This document shows positions 17,527 to 27,221 of a stretch of 64,000 bases of DNA, one piece after another. The stretch's first letter is position 1. The number at the start of each line of letters is the position of its first letter. Made by a program: the position numbers and the translations under genes. Location: contig CANOIR010000005.1 of the NCBI GenBank assembly GCA_947566125.1, forward strand, positions 1 through 64,000, given 5' to 3'. Under the pieces are notes generated by a model that saw only the letters and a program-made list of their open reading frames with translations, had not been told where the DNA came from and did no database searches. This stretch comes from an uncultured Ruminococcus sp. GTDB taxonomy: Bacteria; Bacillota; Clostridia; Oscillospirales; Ruminococcaceae.

Positions 17527-18521
17527 TACCAGAGCCAATTTTTTTAAATCCTGTGCTTAAAAATTATATCTGGGGCGGCACTAAATTGCATGAATTATTT
17601 GATAAAGAATCAGATACCCCAAATGTTGCAGAAAGCTGGGAGCTTTCCTGCAACACAGATGGCTTAAGTACAATAATAAACAATGGCAGTGACAAAGGTC
17701 TTCCTCTAACTGAATATATAGAAAAGTATGGCAAAGAAAATGTCATGGGAACTCTTTGCAAAAATACAGAAAGCATTCCGCTTATAAAGCTTATTGATGC
17801 ACAAAAGCCGTTATCAATACAAGTACATCCAAATGATGAGTATGCAAAAAGCAAAGGATTTCCTAATGGCAAATCCGAGATGTGGTATATAATTGATGCA
17901 GATGAAAATGCTGAAATTGTATATGGTTTAAAGGAAGAGATAAGTAGGGATGATTTCGAGAAACATATTAAGGATGGTACTCTTGAAGAAATATTAAACT
18001 TTGTACCTGTTAAAAAAGGCGATGTATTTTATATTCCGGCAGGAACTCTCCATGCAATAGGCAAAGGAATTCTTATAGCTGAAGTTCAGCAGAATTCTAA
18101 TCTCACATATCGTGTGTATGATTATAACAGAAGGGATGCTAATGGAAACTTAAGAGAGCTTCATATACATGATGCTGTAAATTGCGTTAATCTTGTACCG
18201 ACTGATGTACATCAATTATGCTGTGATATGGCTGAACTTGAGCTGCCTTTTGGAAGCAGCAGGATTTTATGTGCTTGTGATTATTTTGTTACTACTTTAG
18301 AAAAAGTAGACGGCAAAGCATTAAGGACTGGATCGCCTGATGTTTATAGTCATTTTCTTATTTTAGAAGGAAAAGGTACTCTTGAGATAGGTAAAAAAGT
18401 CTATAATATAAAAAAAGGCGACAGCATATTTTTGCCGCCAACAAACGTTGACTACTGCATTGATGGAAAAATTGAATATTTATCTACATTCAGTATTGAT
18501 GCAGAGGATATAGAAAATTAG
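17523..18521 (+). CDS. manA: Mannose-6-phosphate isomerase, class I
   Basis: 332 aa. Interconverts mannose-6-P and fructose-6-P with a bound zinc. The cupin motif QPLSIQVHPNDEYAK and the KSEMWYIID strand supply metal ligands, and AGTLHAIGKGILIAEVQQNS forms the active-site core. The start is TTG at 17523, overlapping the stop of the lysozyme gene and served by the AAGGAGGAAG just upstream, so translation is coupled. With the glucokinase next door it forms a small hexose-phosphate entry set. Confidence 0.95.
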   Translation: MIPEPIFLNPVLKNYIWGGTKLHELFDKESDTPNVAESWELSCNTDGLSTIINNGSDKGLPLTEYIEKYGKENVMGTLCKNTESIPLIKLIDAQKPLSIQVHPNDEYAKSKGFPNGKSEMWYIIDADENAEIVYGLKEEISRDDFEKHIKDGTLEEILNFVPVKKGDVFYIPAGTLHAIGKGILIAEVQQNSNLTYRVYDYNRRDANGNLRELHIHDAVNCVNLVPTDVHQLCCDMAELELPFGSSRILCACDYFVTTLEKVDGKALRTGSPDVYSHFLILEGKGTLEIGKKVYNIKKGDSIFLPPTNVDYCIDGKIEYLSTFSIDAEDIEN

Positions 18522-18545
18522 AATTTATTTTTATAAAATAAATTC
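18521..18545 (+). other. AT-rich perfect hairpin between manA and the ROK kinase gene
   Basis: An 11-bp stem (GAATTTATTTT with AAAATAAATTC) and a TAT loop sit directly after the manA stop codon. It probably separates or protects the two messages; it lacks the GC content of an efficient terminator. Confidence 0.5.
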
Positions 18546-18576
18546 TCAAACAAATCAAACTATGGAGGAATGAATT

Positions 18577-19518
18577 ATGAAGTATTACATTGGTATTGAC
18601 CTTGGCGGAACAAATATTGTTGCAGGTGTGGTAAATGAAAACTATGAGATCATATCTAAAGCAAGCGTTAAGACTAATCTGCCAAGACCGGAACAGGAAA
18701 TAGCAGCTGATATTATCAAGGTATCAAAGCAGGCTGTAGAAAATGCAGGAATTACTATGGATCAGATCGAATGGGTAGGTATGGGTACACCAGGTATTGC
18801 CAACAGCGAAACCGGTATAATTGAGTATTCAAATAATTTAGGTTTTGTAAATACACCTATGGTTAAGTATCTTGAAGAAGGTCTTGGAAAGCCGGCATTT
18901 ATTGAAAATGATGCCAATGCAGCGGCTTATGGTGAATATGTTGCTGGTGCTGCAAAGGGTGCTAAGAATGCAGTTTGCATTACACTTGGCACTGGCGTTG
19001 GCGGTGGAATAATAATTGATGGCAAGATTTATTGCGGTTCTAACTTTGGTGGTGCTGAAATAGGTCATACTGTTATTTCTGTTGACGGACCTCAGTGTAC
19101 TTGCGGAAGAAAGGGCTGCTTTGAGGTATATTCTTCTGCAACAGGTCTTATCCGTATGACAAAGGAAGCTATTGCTGAAAATCCTGACAGTATGATGTCT
19201 GCCGAGGAAAAGATCAGCGGCAGAACAGCATTTGATTATATGAGAAAGGGAGATAAGGTTGCTAAAGGCGTTGTTGATAAATATATCAAGTATCTGGCAG
19301 CAGGTATCACAAATACTATAAATATCTTCCAGCCTGATGTACTCTGCATAGGCGGTGGCGTATGCAACGAAGGTGATCCCCTCCTGCTTCCTATGAAAGA
19401 AATAGTAGCAAGAGAAAACTATACAAGAAATTCTCCAAAGAATGCTGAAATCGTAATTGCTAAGCTTGGCAACGATGCAGGTATAATCGGTGCGGCATTT
19501 CTTGGCAATGCAAAGTAA
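18577..19518 (+). CDS. glk: ROK-family glucokinase
   Basis: 313 aa. Phosphorylates glucose with ATP. The phosphate-binding start GIDLGGTNIVAGV (residues 4-16), the active-site segment ENDANAAAYGEY and the second phosphate motif TLGTGVGGGIIIDG are present. So is the ROK zinc signature CTCGRKGCFE. Start ATG 18577 behind TGGAGGAAT. The zinc motif and length favour a sugar kinase over a ROK repressor (no DNA-binding domain). Confidence 0.92.
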   Translation: MKYYIGIDLGGTNIVAGVVNENYEIISKASVKTNLPRPEQEIAADIIKVSKQAVENAGITMDQIEWVGMGTPGIANSETGIIEYSNNLGFVNTPMVKYLEEGLGKPAFIENDANAAAYGEYVAGAAKGAKNAVCITLGTGVGGGIIIDGKIYCGSNFGGAEIGHTVISVDGPQCTCGRKGCFEVYSSATGLIRMTKEAIAENPDSMMSAEEKISGRTAFDYMRKGDKVAKGVVDKYIKYLAAGITNTINIFQPDVLCIGGGVCNEGDPLLLPMKEIVARENYTRNSPKNAEIVIAKLGNDAGIIGAAFLGNAK

Positions 19519-19556
19519 TTTTTTTAAATTAGCAGGATAAAAATGTGTAAAAAAAC

Positions 19557-19585
19557 TTGCAATTTAAGTGTAAACCTGTTATAAT
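19557..19585 (+). promoter_or_regulatory. Promoter of purA
   Basis: TTGCAA at 19557-19562 and TATAAT at 19580-19585, spaced 17 bp, about 50 bases before the purA start. I see no PurR box or riboswitch. Confidence 0.65.
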
Positions 19586-19637
19586 GTAAAATGGTAGTGT
19601 AATGCTGCTAAAAAACTGAATGAAAAGAGGTTCTATC

Positions 19638-20912
19638 ATGCCTGCTAATGTAATAGTTGGTTCTCAGTGGGGCGATGAGGGTAAAGGTAAAATTATTGAT
19701 ATTATGGCGTCCCGTGCGGATGTTGTAGTTCGTTCAACAGGTGGCAACAATGCTGGCCATACTGTAGTAAATAATGGTGAAGTATATAAACTGCATCTGA
19801 TACCATCTGGTATTCTGTATCCAAATACTTTATGCCTTATAGGTGCTGGTGTTGTACTTGATCCAAAAGATTTTATATCTGAACTCGACAGTTTAGAGAG
19901 CCGTGGAATTTCTACAGCTAATCTTAAAATAGATCCACGTGCCCATATTGTAATGCCTTGGCATATCACACTAGATGGACTTTCTGAAAGTTTTAGAGGA
20001 AACTCCGATATAGGTACTACAAAAAGAGGCATAGGTCCAACATATATGGATAAGTATGAGCGTAGCGGACTTCGCATATGCGATCTTATCAATCCTGAGC
20101 TTTTTGCCGTTAAGGCAAAGTCTGCCGGTGAACTTAAAAATGCAATTATAACAAAGGTTTATGGCGGCGAAGCTTTTGATCTCGATGCTGTTATAGCTGA
20201 ATATATTGAATACGGCAAGCGTCTTGCTCCTTATGTTGATGATGTATCTGTACTTACATATGAAGCTCATAAGGCAGGAAAGAATATTATGCTTGAAGGT
20301 GCACAGGCTACACTTCTTGATATTGATTATGGTACTTATCCTTATGTTACCTCATCTCATCCTGTATCAAGCGGAATGTGTGCTGGTGTAGGTGTTGGTC
20401 CTAAAATGATAACAAATATCATTGGTGTAGCCAAGGCTTATACCACAAGAGTTGGTAAAGGTCCATTCCCTACTGAGCTTGATGATGAAACAGGCGACAA
20501 TATCCGTAATAAGGGCGGCGAATTTGGTACAACTACAGGCAGACCGAGAAGAACAGGTTGGTTCGATGCTGTTATAGTTCGTCACTCTGTAAGAGTAAAT
20601 GGACTTGATGGACTTGCTATCAATAAGCTGGATACACTGGCTGGTATACCTGTACTTAAAATGTGTGTTGGTTATGAAAAGCCAGACGGCACTATTTTAA
20701 AGGATTTCCCAGCATCTCTTGAAGAGCTTGCAGATTGTAAGCCTGTATATGAAGAATTTGAAGGCTTTACAGAAGACATCAGCGGACTTACAAATTATGA
20801 TGAGCTTCCAGAAAATGCAAAGAAATATATTGCAAGACTGGAAGAAGTTTGTGAGTGTAAAGTTGTAATGGTTGGTAACGGCCCTGACAGAACACAGATT
20901 CTTGAAAGATAA
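19638..20912 (+). CDS. purA: Adenylosuccinate synthetase
   Basis: 424 aa from the chosen start. Makes adenylosuccinate from IMP, aspartate and GTP, the first step to AMP. It contains the GTP loop GSQWGDEGKGK at the N-terminus, GGNNAGHTV, and the IMP-site stretch RGIGPTYMDKYER, with TTTGRPRRTGW near residue 300. An earlier ATG (19620) would add six residues, but 19638 gives the conserved MPANVIVG start and has AAGAGG seven bases upstream. Monocistronic. Confidence 0.97.
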   Translation: MPANVIVGSQWGDEGKGKIIDIMASRADVVVRSTGGNNAGHTVVNNGEVYKLHLIPSGILYPNTLCLIGAGVVLDPKDFISELDSLESRGISTANLKIDPRAHIVMPWHITLDGLSESFRGNSDIGTTKRGIGPTYMDKYERSGLRICDLINPELFAVKAKSAGELKNAIITKVYGGEAFDLDAVIAEYIEYGKRLAPYVDDVSVLTYEAHKAGKNIMLEGAQATLLDIDYGTYPYVTSSHPVSSGMCAGVGVGPKMITNIIGVAKAYTTRVGKGPFPTELDDETGDNIRNKGGEFGTTTGRPRRTGWFDAVIVRHSVRVNGLDGLAINKLDTLAGIPVLKMCVGYEKPDGTILKDFPASLEELADCKPVYEEFEGFTEDISGLTNYDELPENAKKYIARLEEVCECKVVMVGNGPDRTQILER

Positions 20913-20930
20913 AATTTAAATATATAAAAT

Positions 20931-20971
20931 AAAAATGCTGTTGCAGAGATTTGAGCTGCAACAGCATTTTT
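20931..20971. terminator. Bidirectional terminator purA / AI-2E permease operon
   Basis: A stem of about 15 bp (AAAATGCTGTTGCAG and its complement), loop of nine bases, with T runs on both strands. It serves converging transcripts from purA and the minus-strand operon. Confidence 0.9.
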
Positions 20972-21039
20972 GTTGTTTTGTAAATGATTAAAAAGTGAAA
21001 GCAGAGATCATAGAGAAGTCGGACTGGAGACAGTTAGTT

Positions 21040-22512
21040 TTACTCTTGAGTTTCTTCACTTTTATCAAGTTCTTCAAGTACCTTATCAATGAATTCTTCT
21101 TCATTAAGTTTTTCAGTATCGATTTCGTCTTTTATTGTATCTTCTTGTTTATCAGGGTTTGATTTATTACTATCATCGTTACTATTATTATTATTTTTAA
21201 TTTCCTTATCTTTATGTTTTTCTTTCTTATGAATGCGATCGTCTATTTTGTCTATTATATTTCCAAGTCCATTATGAACAGTTGTCTTTACCTTTGAAAA
21301 TATTTCTGTAGTTTTTTCATTTACTGCTGGGAACATAGGCGGTTTTTCTATATTTTCTTTATCATTTTTCTCAGCTGCCGCAGCTGTTTTTTCACGTAAA
21401 ATAGTATATATAAGTGACATAACAGGTACGCCGATTATCATTCCTATTATACCAAATAATCCACTGCCTATTGTTATTGCAAATAATATCCATATTGCAG
21501 GAAGTCCCACTGAACTTCCAACTACTCTTGGATATATTAAATTGCTGTCTATTTGCTGAAGAACAATTATAAATACTACAAACCATACTGCCTTCCACGG
21601 GTCGATCATGAGATATATTACAACACCAGGAATCGTTCCTATTATCGGACCTATTATAGGGATAATATTAGTAACACCGATTATTACGCTTATCATTATA
21701 GCATATGGAAATCCCAATATAGTCATTCCTATAAAGCATAAAAGTCCAAGAATAAGTGCTTCCATGAGCTGACCGGAAACAAAATTTGAAAAGGTATTGA
21801 ATATTAAAGAACTGTAATGTGAAATACGCTCGTAGCTTGATTGTGAGAAAAATGTCTTTACTATACGTTTAGCTTGTCCTTTAAGCTTTGACCTTCCTAT
21901 AAGCATATATATAGAAAATGCTAAACCGAAACCTATATCAGTAAGAATACCTGCAAATCCGCTTGCCCATGAGCCTATTTTTTCCATTATATCAGGAATA
22001 TGATCTGGCAGCTTTGAAACAACACTTGAAATTTGAGAAATAATATCCTTTGTGTTAATATTAAAATTCTCTAAGAAATTTGTACTTCCGTTTCCATTTA
22101 TAAATCTCATGACATTTTCAAGTGAGTTCTGAATATTTATCATATAGATAGAAAATTTGCCTGCAAATTCTTCAATACTGTTTATAAATGACGGAACAAC
22201 TATCCATATGAGTCCTATCAGTATGCCAATAAAAAAAACATATGAGAGTAGAACCGCAACACCATTGCATGGAAAGCGTTTTCCCTTTGTAACCTTTTCT
22301 AAGAACTTTGTGATTTTAACGACTGGTCCATATAATATAAATGTTAGTGCGATTCCTATGAAGATCGGACGCATTATGCCCAAGAAACTGCCGATCCAGC
22401 CAAGTATATTTTCCACACGCATCAGTACAAATGCCAGCAATATAAGCACTGCACCGCTAAAAATAAGCGTAATGGCTAAAGTTTTATTTATATTATTTTT
22501 TTTCTTTGGCAT
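21040..22512 (-). CDS. AI-2E family transporter (PerM/YdiK/TqsA type)
   Basis: 490 aa from the preferred start. A polytopic membrane protein with about eight hydrophobic spans, including the conserved re-entrant part (GVTNIIPIIGPIIGTIPGV) and DPWKAVWFVVFIIVLQQIDSNLIYPRVVG, the family signature. The C-terminal 110 residues are cytoplasmic and highly charged, an extension longer than in many members. Family proteins export small molecules or ions; the AI-2 role is shown only for some. The start at 22512 (MPKKKNN) has AGAGGTGG upstream; the longer ATG 22539 has none. Last gene of the metF operon. Confidence 0.88.
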   Translation of the reverse strand: MPKKKNNINKTLAITLIFSGAVLILLAFVLMRVENILGWIGSFLGIMRPIFIGIALTFILYGPVVKITKFLEKVTKGKRFPCNGVAVLLSYVFFIGILIGLIWIVVPSFINSIEEFAGKFSIYMINIQNSLENVMRFINGNGSTNFLENFNINTKDIISQISSVVSKLPDHIPDIMEKIGSWASGFAGILTDIGFGLAFSIYMLIGRSKLKGQAKRIVKTFFSQSSYERISHYSSLIFNTFSNFVSGQLMEALILGLLCFIGMTILGFPYAIMISVIIGVTNIIPIIGPIIGTIPGVVIYLMIDPWKAVWFVVFIIVLQQIDSNLIYPRVVGSSVGLPAIWILFAITIGSGLFGIIGMIIGVPVMSLIYTILREKTAAAAEKNDKENIEKPPMFPAVNEKTTEIFSKVKTTVHNGLGNIIDKIDDRIHKKEKHKDKEIKNNNNSNDDSNKSNPDKQEDTIKDEIDTEKLNEEEFIDKVLEELDKSEETQE

Positions 22513-22531
22513 ATAAAACACCACCTCTCTT

Positions 22532-24904
22532 CTATCCAACTATCATTTTTGCAATATCTACAGTACACTTTGCATCTTTTGCATAAAAGTCTGCATGGAT
22601 CTCTTTTGCATATTCAGGTGTAAGCACTGCACCGCCTACAACTGTTTTGCATTTTGGCATCTTCTCATTTAGAAGTGCAATAGTATCTCTCATTGCACTG
22701 AGAGTAGTTGTCATAAGTGCCGAAAGTCCAACCAGTGAAACATTATGCTCTATCGCAGCATTAACGACTGTTTCCGGCGGAACATCTTTGCCAAGATCTA
22801 TAACTGTGTATCCATAGTTTTCCAGTAAGACTTTAACAATGTTTTTGCCTATATCGTGAACATCTCCCTTTACGGTTGCAAGTACGATTTTTCCTCGGCT
22901 TACAGGCTGAGCCTGATTTTTTGAGATCTTTTCTTTTACCACACCAAAAGCAGCTTGTGCTGCACTTGCAGTAAGAATAAGCTGCGGCAGGAATATTTTC
23001 CCTTGTTCAAAGAGAATGCCAGCCTTGTCAAGAGCCAGAATAAGCATATCGTTTATTATAATCATAGGTTCATTCTGCTCAAGTAATTTTTCTGTAATTT
23101 TTGCAGCTTCTTCTGAAAGTCCATGTTCAATGGCATATCCTATATCCAGATTATCATTTTTATTTTCTGCCGGAGCTGGAGCTTTTTTGACATCAGAAGA
23201 TGTTCCATATGTCTCTATATATTTTACAGAATTTTTATCGATGCATTTAAGGACCTTATAAGCTCTCACTGCTTCCGCCATAGAAATTATATTTGGATTC
23301 ATAATAGGCAGATCCAATCCCATTTGCATAGCCATAGTGAGAAATGTTCTGTTTACAGCTTCACGGTTTGGAAGTCCAAATGAAATATTGGATACGCCCA
23401 ATACTGTTTTCAGACCAAGTTCTGTTTTTACACGGTTAAGTGCGGATAATGTTTCAGCTGCACCTGATTGTTCAGCCGAAACTGTAAGCGTCAGGCAGTC
23501 TATATAAACATCTCTTTTTGGAATACCTATTTTTTCAGCTCTTTCAAGAATTTTTTTTGCAATTGCAAAGCGGTCATCAGCCTTTTGAGGAATACCCTTT
23601 TCATCAAGTGTAAGACCTACAACAGCTGCTCCGTATTTTTTTACTATTGGCAGAATTATTTTCAAAGAGTCTTCTTCGCCGTTTACAGAGTTTACAATAG
23701 GTTTACCGTTGTATACTCTAAGTGCTGCTTCCAGAACCTCAGGGTTTGTAGAATCCAGCTGAAGTGGTGTATCACTCACCGCCTGCAATGCCTTTACAGT
23801 ACGAATCATCATATCCTTTTCATCAATGCCTGGAAGTCCTACATTTACATCAAGAATATCAGCACCAGCTTCTGTTTGCTGAAGTGCCTGATCAAGTATA
23901 TAAGAAATATCGTTTTCACAAAGTGCCTGCTGAAAGCGTTTTTTGCCTGTTGGATTTATTCTTTCACCTATCATTCGAGGCTCAGTTATAGTAACAACAG
24001 AAGTTGCAGAACAAACAGCTGCCGGAATTTCTTTTGATTTTAATAAAGGCATATCTGTTTTGTCTAAAACATCATAGGCAGCTTTTAGATGTTCTGGTGT
24101 AGTGCCGCAGCATCCTCCGAATATTTTTACTCCAAGCTTTGCAAACAATGTCAAAGACTCAGCAAATTCTTTTGGATCTACCTTGAATTCTCCTGTAACA
24201 GGGTCAGGCAAACCTGCATTTGGTTTAATTATAACAGGAAGGTTAGTCCACTTGTAGATCTCCTCTGCAACAGGATATAGTTCATTTAGTCCAAGAGAAC
24301 AGTTTACACCAATAGCATCAGCACCCAATCCTTCAAGTGCAACAGCCATAGCAGCAGCACTGCATCCAGTGAATGTTCTGCCGTTTTCTTCAAATGTCAT
24401 TGTAACAAGTACAGGCTTGCAGCTGTTTTCTTTTGCAGCAAGAATTGCAGCTTTAGCTTCATATAAATCAGTCATAGTTTCAATTACTATGACATCGGCT
24501 TTACTTCCTGCAATGATCTCTTCACAGAAAATATCATATGCATCCTCAAAAGTAAGCGTTCCAAGCGGCTCTAAAAGTTGTCCTATAGGACCTATATCGA
24601 GTGCAACAAGTGTATCTGTACCCTCTGCTGCCCTTTTAGCATTTTCTATTCCGGCTTTTATAAGCTCATCTACAGTTTTGCCTGTTTTCTTCATCTTTAA
24701 ACGGTTAGCACCAAATGTATTTGCATAAATAATATCTGCACCTGCATCTATATAAGCTCTGTGAACTTTTATGATACGTTCAGGTTCTGTAATATTATAA
24801 AGCTCCGGAATAGCTCCGGCAGGCATACCGTCCCTTTGCAGCATTGTTCCCATGCCTCCATCGAGTCGGATATATTTTTTTTCTTCTATAAGCTTTTTAA
24901 ACAT
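22532..24904 (-). CDS. metH: Cobalamin-dependent methionine synthase, core (no activation domain)
   Basis: 790 aa. Transfers the methyl group of 5-methyl-THF to homocysteine via B12. Domain order: homocysteine-binding barrel (residues 1-290) with zinc ligands in GVNCSLG and GGCCGTTPEH; pterin-binding barrel (about 310-580) starting ERINPTGKKRFQ; cobalamin cap and Rossmann domain (about 600-790) with DVHDIGKN, whose His ligates cobalt. The usual C-terminal AdoMet activation domain is absent and is supplied by the gene upstream. I start at ATG 24904, which overlaps that gene by 8 bp and uses its internal AAGGAG. The longer ATG at 24946 has no ribosome binding site. Confidence 0.93.
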   Translation of the reverse strand: MFKKLIEEKKYIRLDGGMGTMLQRDGMPAGAIPELYNITEPERIIKVHRAYIDAGADIIYANTFGANRLKMKKTGKTVDELIKAGIENAKRAAEGTDTLVALDIGPIGQLLEPLGTLTFEDAYDIFCEEIIAGSKADVIVIETMTDLYEAKAAILAAKENSCKPVLVTMTFEENGRTFTGCSAAAMAVALEGLGADAIGVNCSLGLNELYPVAEEIYKWTNLPVIIKPNAGLPDPVTGEFKVDPKEFAESLTLFAKLGVKIFGGCCGTTPEHLKAAYDVLDKTDMPLLKSKEIPAAVCSATSVVTITEPRMIGERINPTGKKRFQQALCENDISYILDQALQQTEAGADILDVNVGLPGIDEKDMMIRTVKALQAVSDTPLQLDSTNPEVLEAALRVYNGKPIVNSVNGEEDSLKIILPIVKKYGAAVVGLTLDEKGIPQKADDRFAIAKKILERAEKIGIPKRDVYIDCLTLTVSAEQSGAAETLSALNRVKTELGLKTVLGVSNISFGLPNREAVNRTFLTMAMQMGLDLPIMNPNIISMAEAVRAYKVLKCIDKNSVKYIETYGTSSDVKKAPAPAENKNDNLDIGYAIEHGLSEEAAKITEKLLEQNEPMIIINDMLILALDKAGILFEQGKIFLPQLILTASAAQAAFGVVKEKISKNQAQPVSRGKIVLATVKGDVHDIGKNIVKVLLENYGYTVIDLGKDVPPETVVNAAIEHNVSLVGLSALMTTTLSAMRDTIALLNEKMPKCKTVVGGAVLTPEYAKEIHADFYAKDAKCTVDIAKMIVG

Positions 24905-25583
24905 TGCCGCAGTGAACTCCTTTTTTTCTGAATTGACATTTATCATACATATTGCAAATCATACAGCCCTGACGTTTTTTAGGCAGTGGCCTGTCTGATA
25001 TGCCTATAATGGCTGTTACTGATTTTGTTGGTATCAGCATAGATGAATCGGTTACAGTAAGACCAATTTTCCTTTGAGCGTCCAGCATAGATACAAAGTC
25101 TTCTTGCAATTGAATAGGCAGGTCGCCATATCCTGGGCTGAAACGCCATGTCATATATTTATTTTTAAGCTCCTGACTTATTAGAAGCTCTGCTTTATTA
25201 CATATTTGTTCAATGCCTGCACTTGCAAGTGCATCTGCGATAAGAGCATCTGTCATATTTATTGCGTTGGCTCTGGAAATGAGCATATCTGTTTGAGATG
25301 AAAGTGTTGCAGCCATAAATACAACTTCACTGCAATCCTTTAAATGTTCAGCAATAGATATGCCATTCAGCTTTACGCTTCCTGCATTATATATGCCGTC
25401 CTCATTACGAGATAATTGCATCAAACGCCATATAAATCTTGGTTTTGCTGTCTTTATAAGTTTTTCTTCAATAGCATTAACTCGTTCTAAAAAGCTTTCA
25501 TCGGGTGTTTCATCTCCAAATCCCATATATCTAAAAGCCTCTTCTCTGTTTATATGTTCAAGTTCGAGTATAATATCTGACAT
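24897..25583 (-). CDS. Separate methionine synthase reactivation-domain protein
   Basis: 228 aa, matching the C-terminal vitamin B12-dependent methionine synthase activation domain as a free protein. It contains SPGYGDLPIQLQEDFVSMLDA, corresponding to the family's R-x-S-P-G-Y-G core that binds AdoMet, and ends in a Cys-rich tail (GCMICNMYDKCQF). It should remethylate oxidised cob(II)alamin in the split MetH. The four cysteines of the tail may hold a metal or Fe-S centre. Start ATG 25583, two bases after metF. Split MetH proteins are known in several Firmicutes. Confidence 0.88.
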   Translation of the reverse strand: MSDIILELEHINREEAFRYMGFGDETPDESFLERVNAIEEKLIKTAKPRFIWRLMQLSRNEDGIYNAGSVKLNGISIAEHLKDCSEVVFMAATLSSQTDMLISRANAINMTDALIADALASAGIEQICNKAELLISQELKNKYMTWRFSPGYGDLPIQLQEDFVSMLDAQRKIGLTVTDSSMLIPTKSVTAIIGISDRPLPKKRQGCMICNMYDKCQFRKKGVHCGNV

Positions 25584-25585
25584 AT

Positions 25586-26461
25586 TTAATTTTTATCTCC
25601 TGCTTTTATAACTCCTGAAACAGCCTCAGAAATTCTTTTTGCAACGTAAGGATTATTCATAGTATAGAGATGGATTCCGTCCACACCTTCTGCGACAAGA
25701 TCTATTATCTGGTCAATTGCATAAGCAATTCCGGCATCACGCAGAGCTTCAGGATTATTTTCATATTTCTGAATAATTCGTGTGAATTTTCTTGGCATAC
25801 TTGCACCGCACATAGAAACCATTCTTTCTATCTGTTTTCTGCTTGTAACAGGCATTATTCCGGCTTCAATCGGAACGTCAATGCCGGCTTTCATAGTTTT
25901 CCATCTAAAATTATAAAATGCATCATTATCAAAAAATAATTGGGAAATTAGATGTGAAGCACCTGCATCTACTTTTCTCTTTAGATTTTCTATATCAATA
26001 TCTATATTTGGAGATTCAGTATGACCTTCTGGATAACAAGCTGCCGCAATATCAAAGTCACCCTTTGAATTTATATATTCTATCAAATCACAAGCATATT
26101 TAAAATCAGTTGTTGGCACAAGATCCGGTATCATATCGCCACGCAGTGCGAGTATATTTTCTATGCCGTTTTCCTTGAAGGATTCTAATATTTCATCTAT
26201 CTGAGCTTTTGTATAGTGGATACATGGAAGATGCGACATAGGAAGAAGGTTGTTTTTTTCCTTCAGACGTTTTGCAATCGCGATGGTATTTGCACCGTTT
26301 CCGCTTCCGCCTGCACCAAGGGTTACGCTTATAAAATCTGGATGAAGTTTTTCCAGTTCATCAAGTGCGTTATAGACCGAATCTATCGGACTTGTTTTTT
26401 TAGGCGGAAATACTTCAAATGAGAAAACCGTCTTTTTTTTGAAGAGTGATGCAATTTTCAT
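25586..26461 (-). CDS. metF: 5,10-Methylenetetrahydrofolate reductase
   Basis: 291 aa, the normal bacterial length. Reduces methylene-THF to methyl-THF with FAD, feeding MetH. Visible motifs: SFEVFPPK at the start (folate-site Glu), SVTLGAGGSGNGANT, ILALRGD, and the FAD-contacting LISQLFFDNDAFYNF. AGIMPVTSRKQIERM is also family-typical. It is the second gene of the operon, 25 bp after ung, with the MetH pieces directly behind it. No SAM or cobalamin riboswitch is visible upstream. Confidence 0.96.
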   Translation of the reverse strand: MKIASLFKKKTVFSFEVFPPKKTSPIDSVYNALDELEKLHPDFISVTLGAGGSGNGANTIAIAKRLKEKNNLLPMSHLPCIHYTKAQIDEILESFKENGIENILALRGDMIPDLVPTTDFKYACDLIEYINSKGDFDIAAACYPEGHTESPNIDIDIENLKRKVDAGASHLISQLFFDNDAFYNFRWKTMKAGIDVPIEAGIMPVTSRKQIERMVSMCGASMPRKFTRIIQKYENNPEALRDAGIAYAIDQIIDLVAEGVDGIHLYTMNNPYVAKRISEAVSGVIKAGDKN

Positions 26462-26486
26462 ATATGATTATCCTTTCAATAATTAT

Positions 26487-27158
26487 TTATTCTATACTCC
26501 AGTCAATTTCTGTAAGACCTTTGCTTTTTAGGAATTCATTTGTTCGGGAAAAATGTCTGCATCCAAAAAAGCCGTTGTATGCAGATAGCGGACTTGGATG
26601 TGCAGCTGTAAGAACAAAATGCTGCGGAGCTGTAATAAGAGCCTTTTTAGACTTTGCATATGCGCCCCAAAGCAGAAAAACGATTGGTTCAGGACGTTCA
26701 TTCAGCTTTTCTATAATCCTGTCTGTAAGCGTTTCCCAGCCTTTTCCACGATGTGAGCCAGCCTGCCCAGCTCTAACTGTCAGCACTGCATTTAAAAGCA
26801 GTACACCGGATTTTGCCCAAGAAGTTAATTCGCCGTGTTTTCCCATATTGTCAATACCGACATCTTCTTTTATCTCCTTGAAAATATTTTTTAAAGACGG
26901 CGGTACTGCTACGCCTTTTTTTACAGAGAAGCAAAGGCCATGGGCTTGACCTTCACCGTGATAAGGATCTTGACCTATAATAACAGCCCGTACGTTTTCG
27001 TAGGGCGTATATTTCATCGCATTGAAAATATCGTACATATTTGGATATACAATGCAGGATCTATATTCATTTATTAGAAATTCTCGAAGCTGACGATAAT
27101 AGGGCTTATCGAATTCACCTTCAAGCACTTTATCCCAGCTATTGCCAAAATTTACCAT
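26487..27158 (-). CDS. ung: Uracil-DNA glycosylase
   Basis: 223 aa. Removes uracil from DNA. Motif A is GQDPYHGEGQAHGL with the catalytic Asp; the uracil-binding Asn lies in LLLNAVLTV; and motif B is HPSPLSAYNGFFGCRHFSRTN. All are intact. It is the promoter-proximal gene of the methionine operon, which is not an obvious functional pairing. Start ATG 27158 with AAAGGAAGG upstream. Confidence 0.97.
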   Translation of the reverse strand: MVNFGNSWDKVLEGEFDKPYYRQLREFLINEYRSCIVYPNMYDIFNAMKYTPYENVRAVIIGQDPYHGEGQAHGLCFSVKKGVAVPPSLKNIFKEIKEDVGIDNMGKHGELTSWAKSGVLLLNAVLTVRAGQAGSHRGKGWETLTDRIIEKLNERPEPIVFLLWGAYAKSKKALITAPQHFVLTAAHPSPLSAYNGFFGCRHFSRTNEFLKSKGLTEIDWSIE

Positions 27159-27192
27159 AAAACCCTTCCTTTACTTACATCGTATTTTTATT

Positions 27193-27221
27193 ATTATAAC
27201 ATAAAGGGTTATTTATTTCAA
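27193..27221 (-). promoter_or_regulatory. Promoter of the ung-metF-metH operon
   Basis: On the minus strand TTGAAA (27221-27216) and TATAAT (27198-27193), spaced 17 bp, about 30 bases before ung. Confidence 0.7.

Noticed and set aside
23468-24037. 189-aa plus-strand ORF within metH
   Set aside because: Antisense to conserved metH sequence, Phe/Tyr/Cys-rich, no ribosome binding site.
26462-27190. SAM or cobalamin riboswitch for the metF/metH operon
   Set aside because: Only about 30 bases separate the promoter from ung, and the ung-metF gap is 25 bp; neither can hold a riboswitch.
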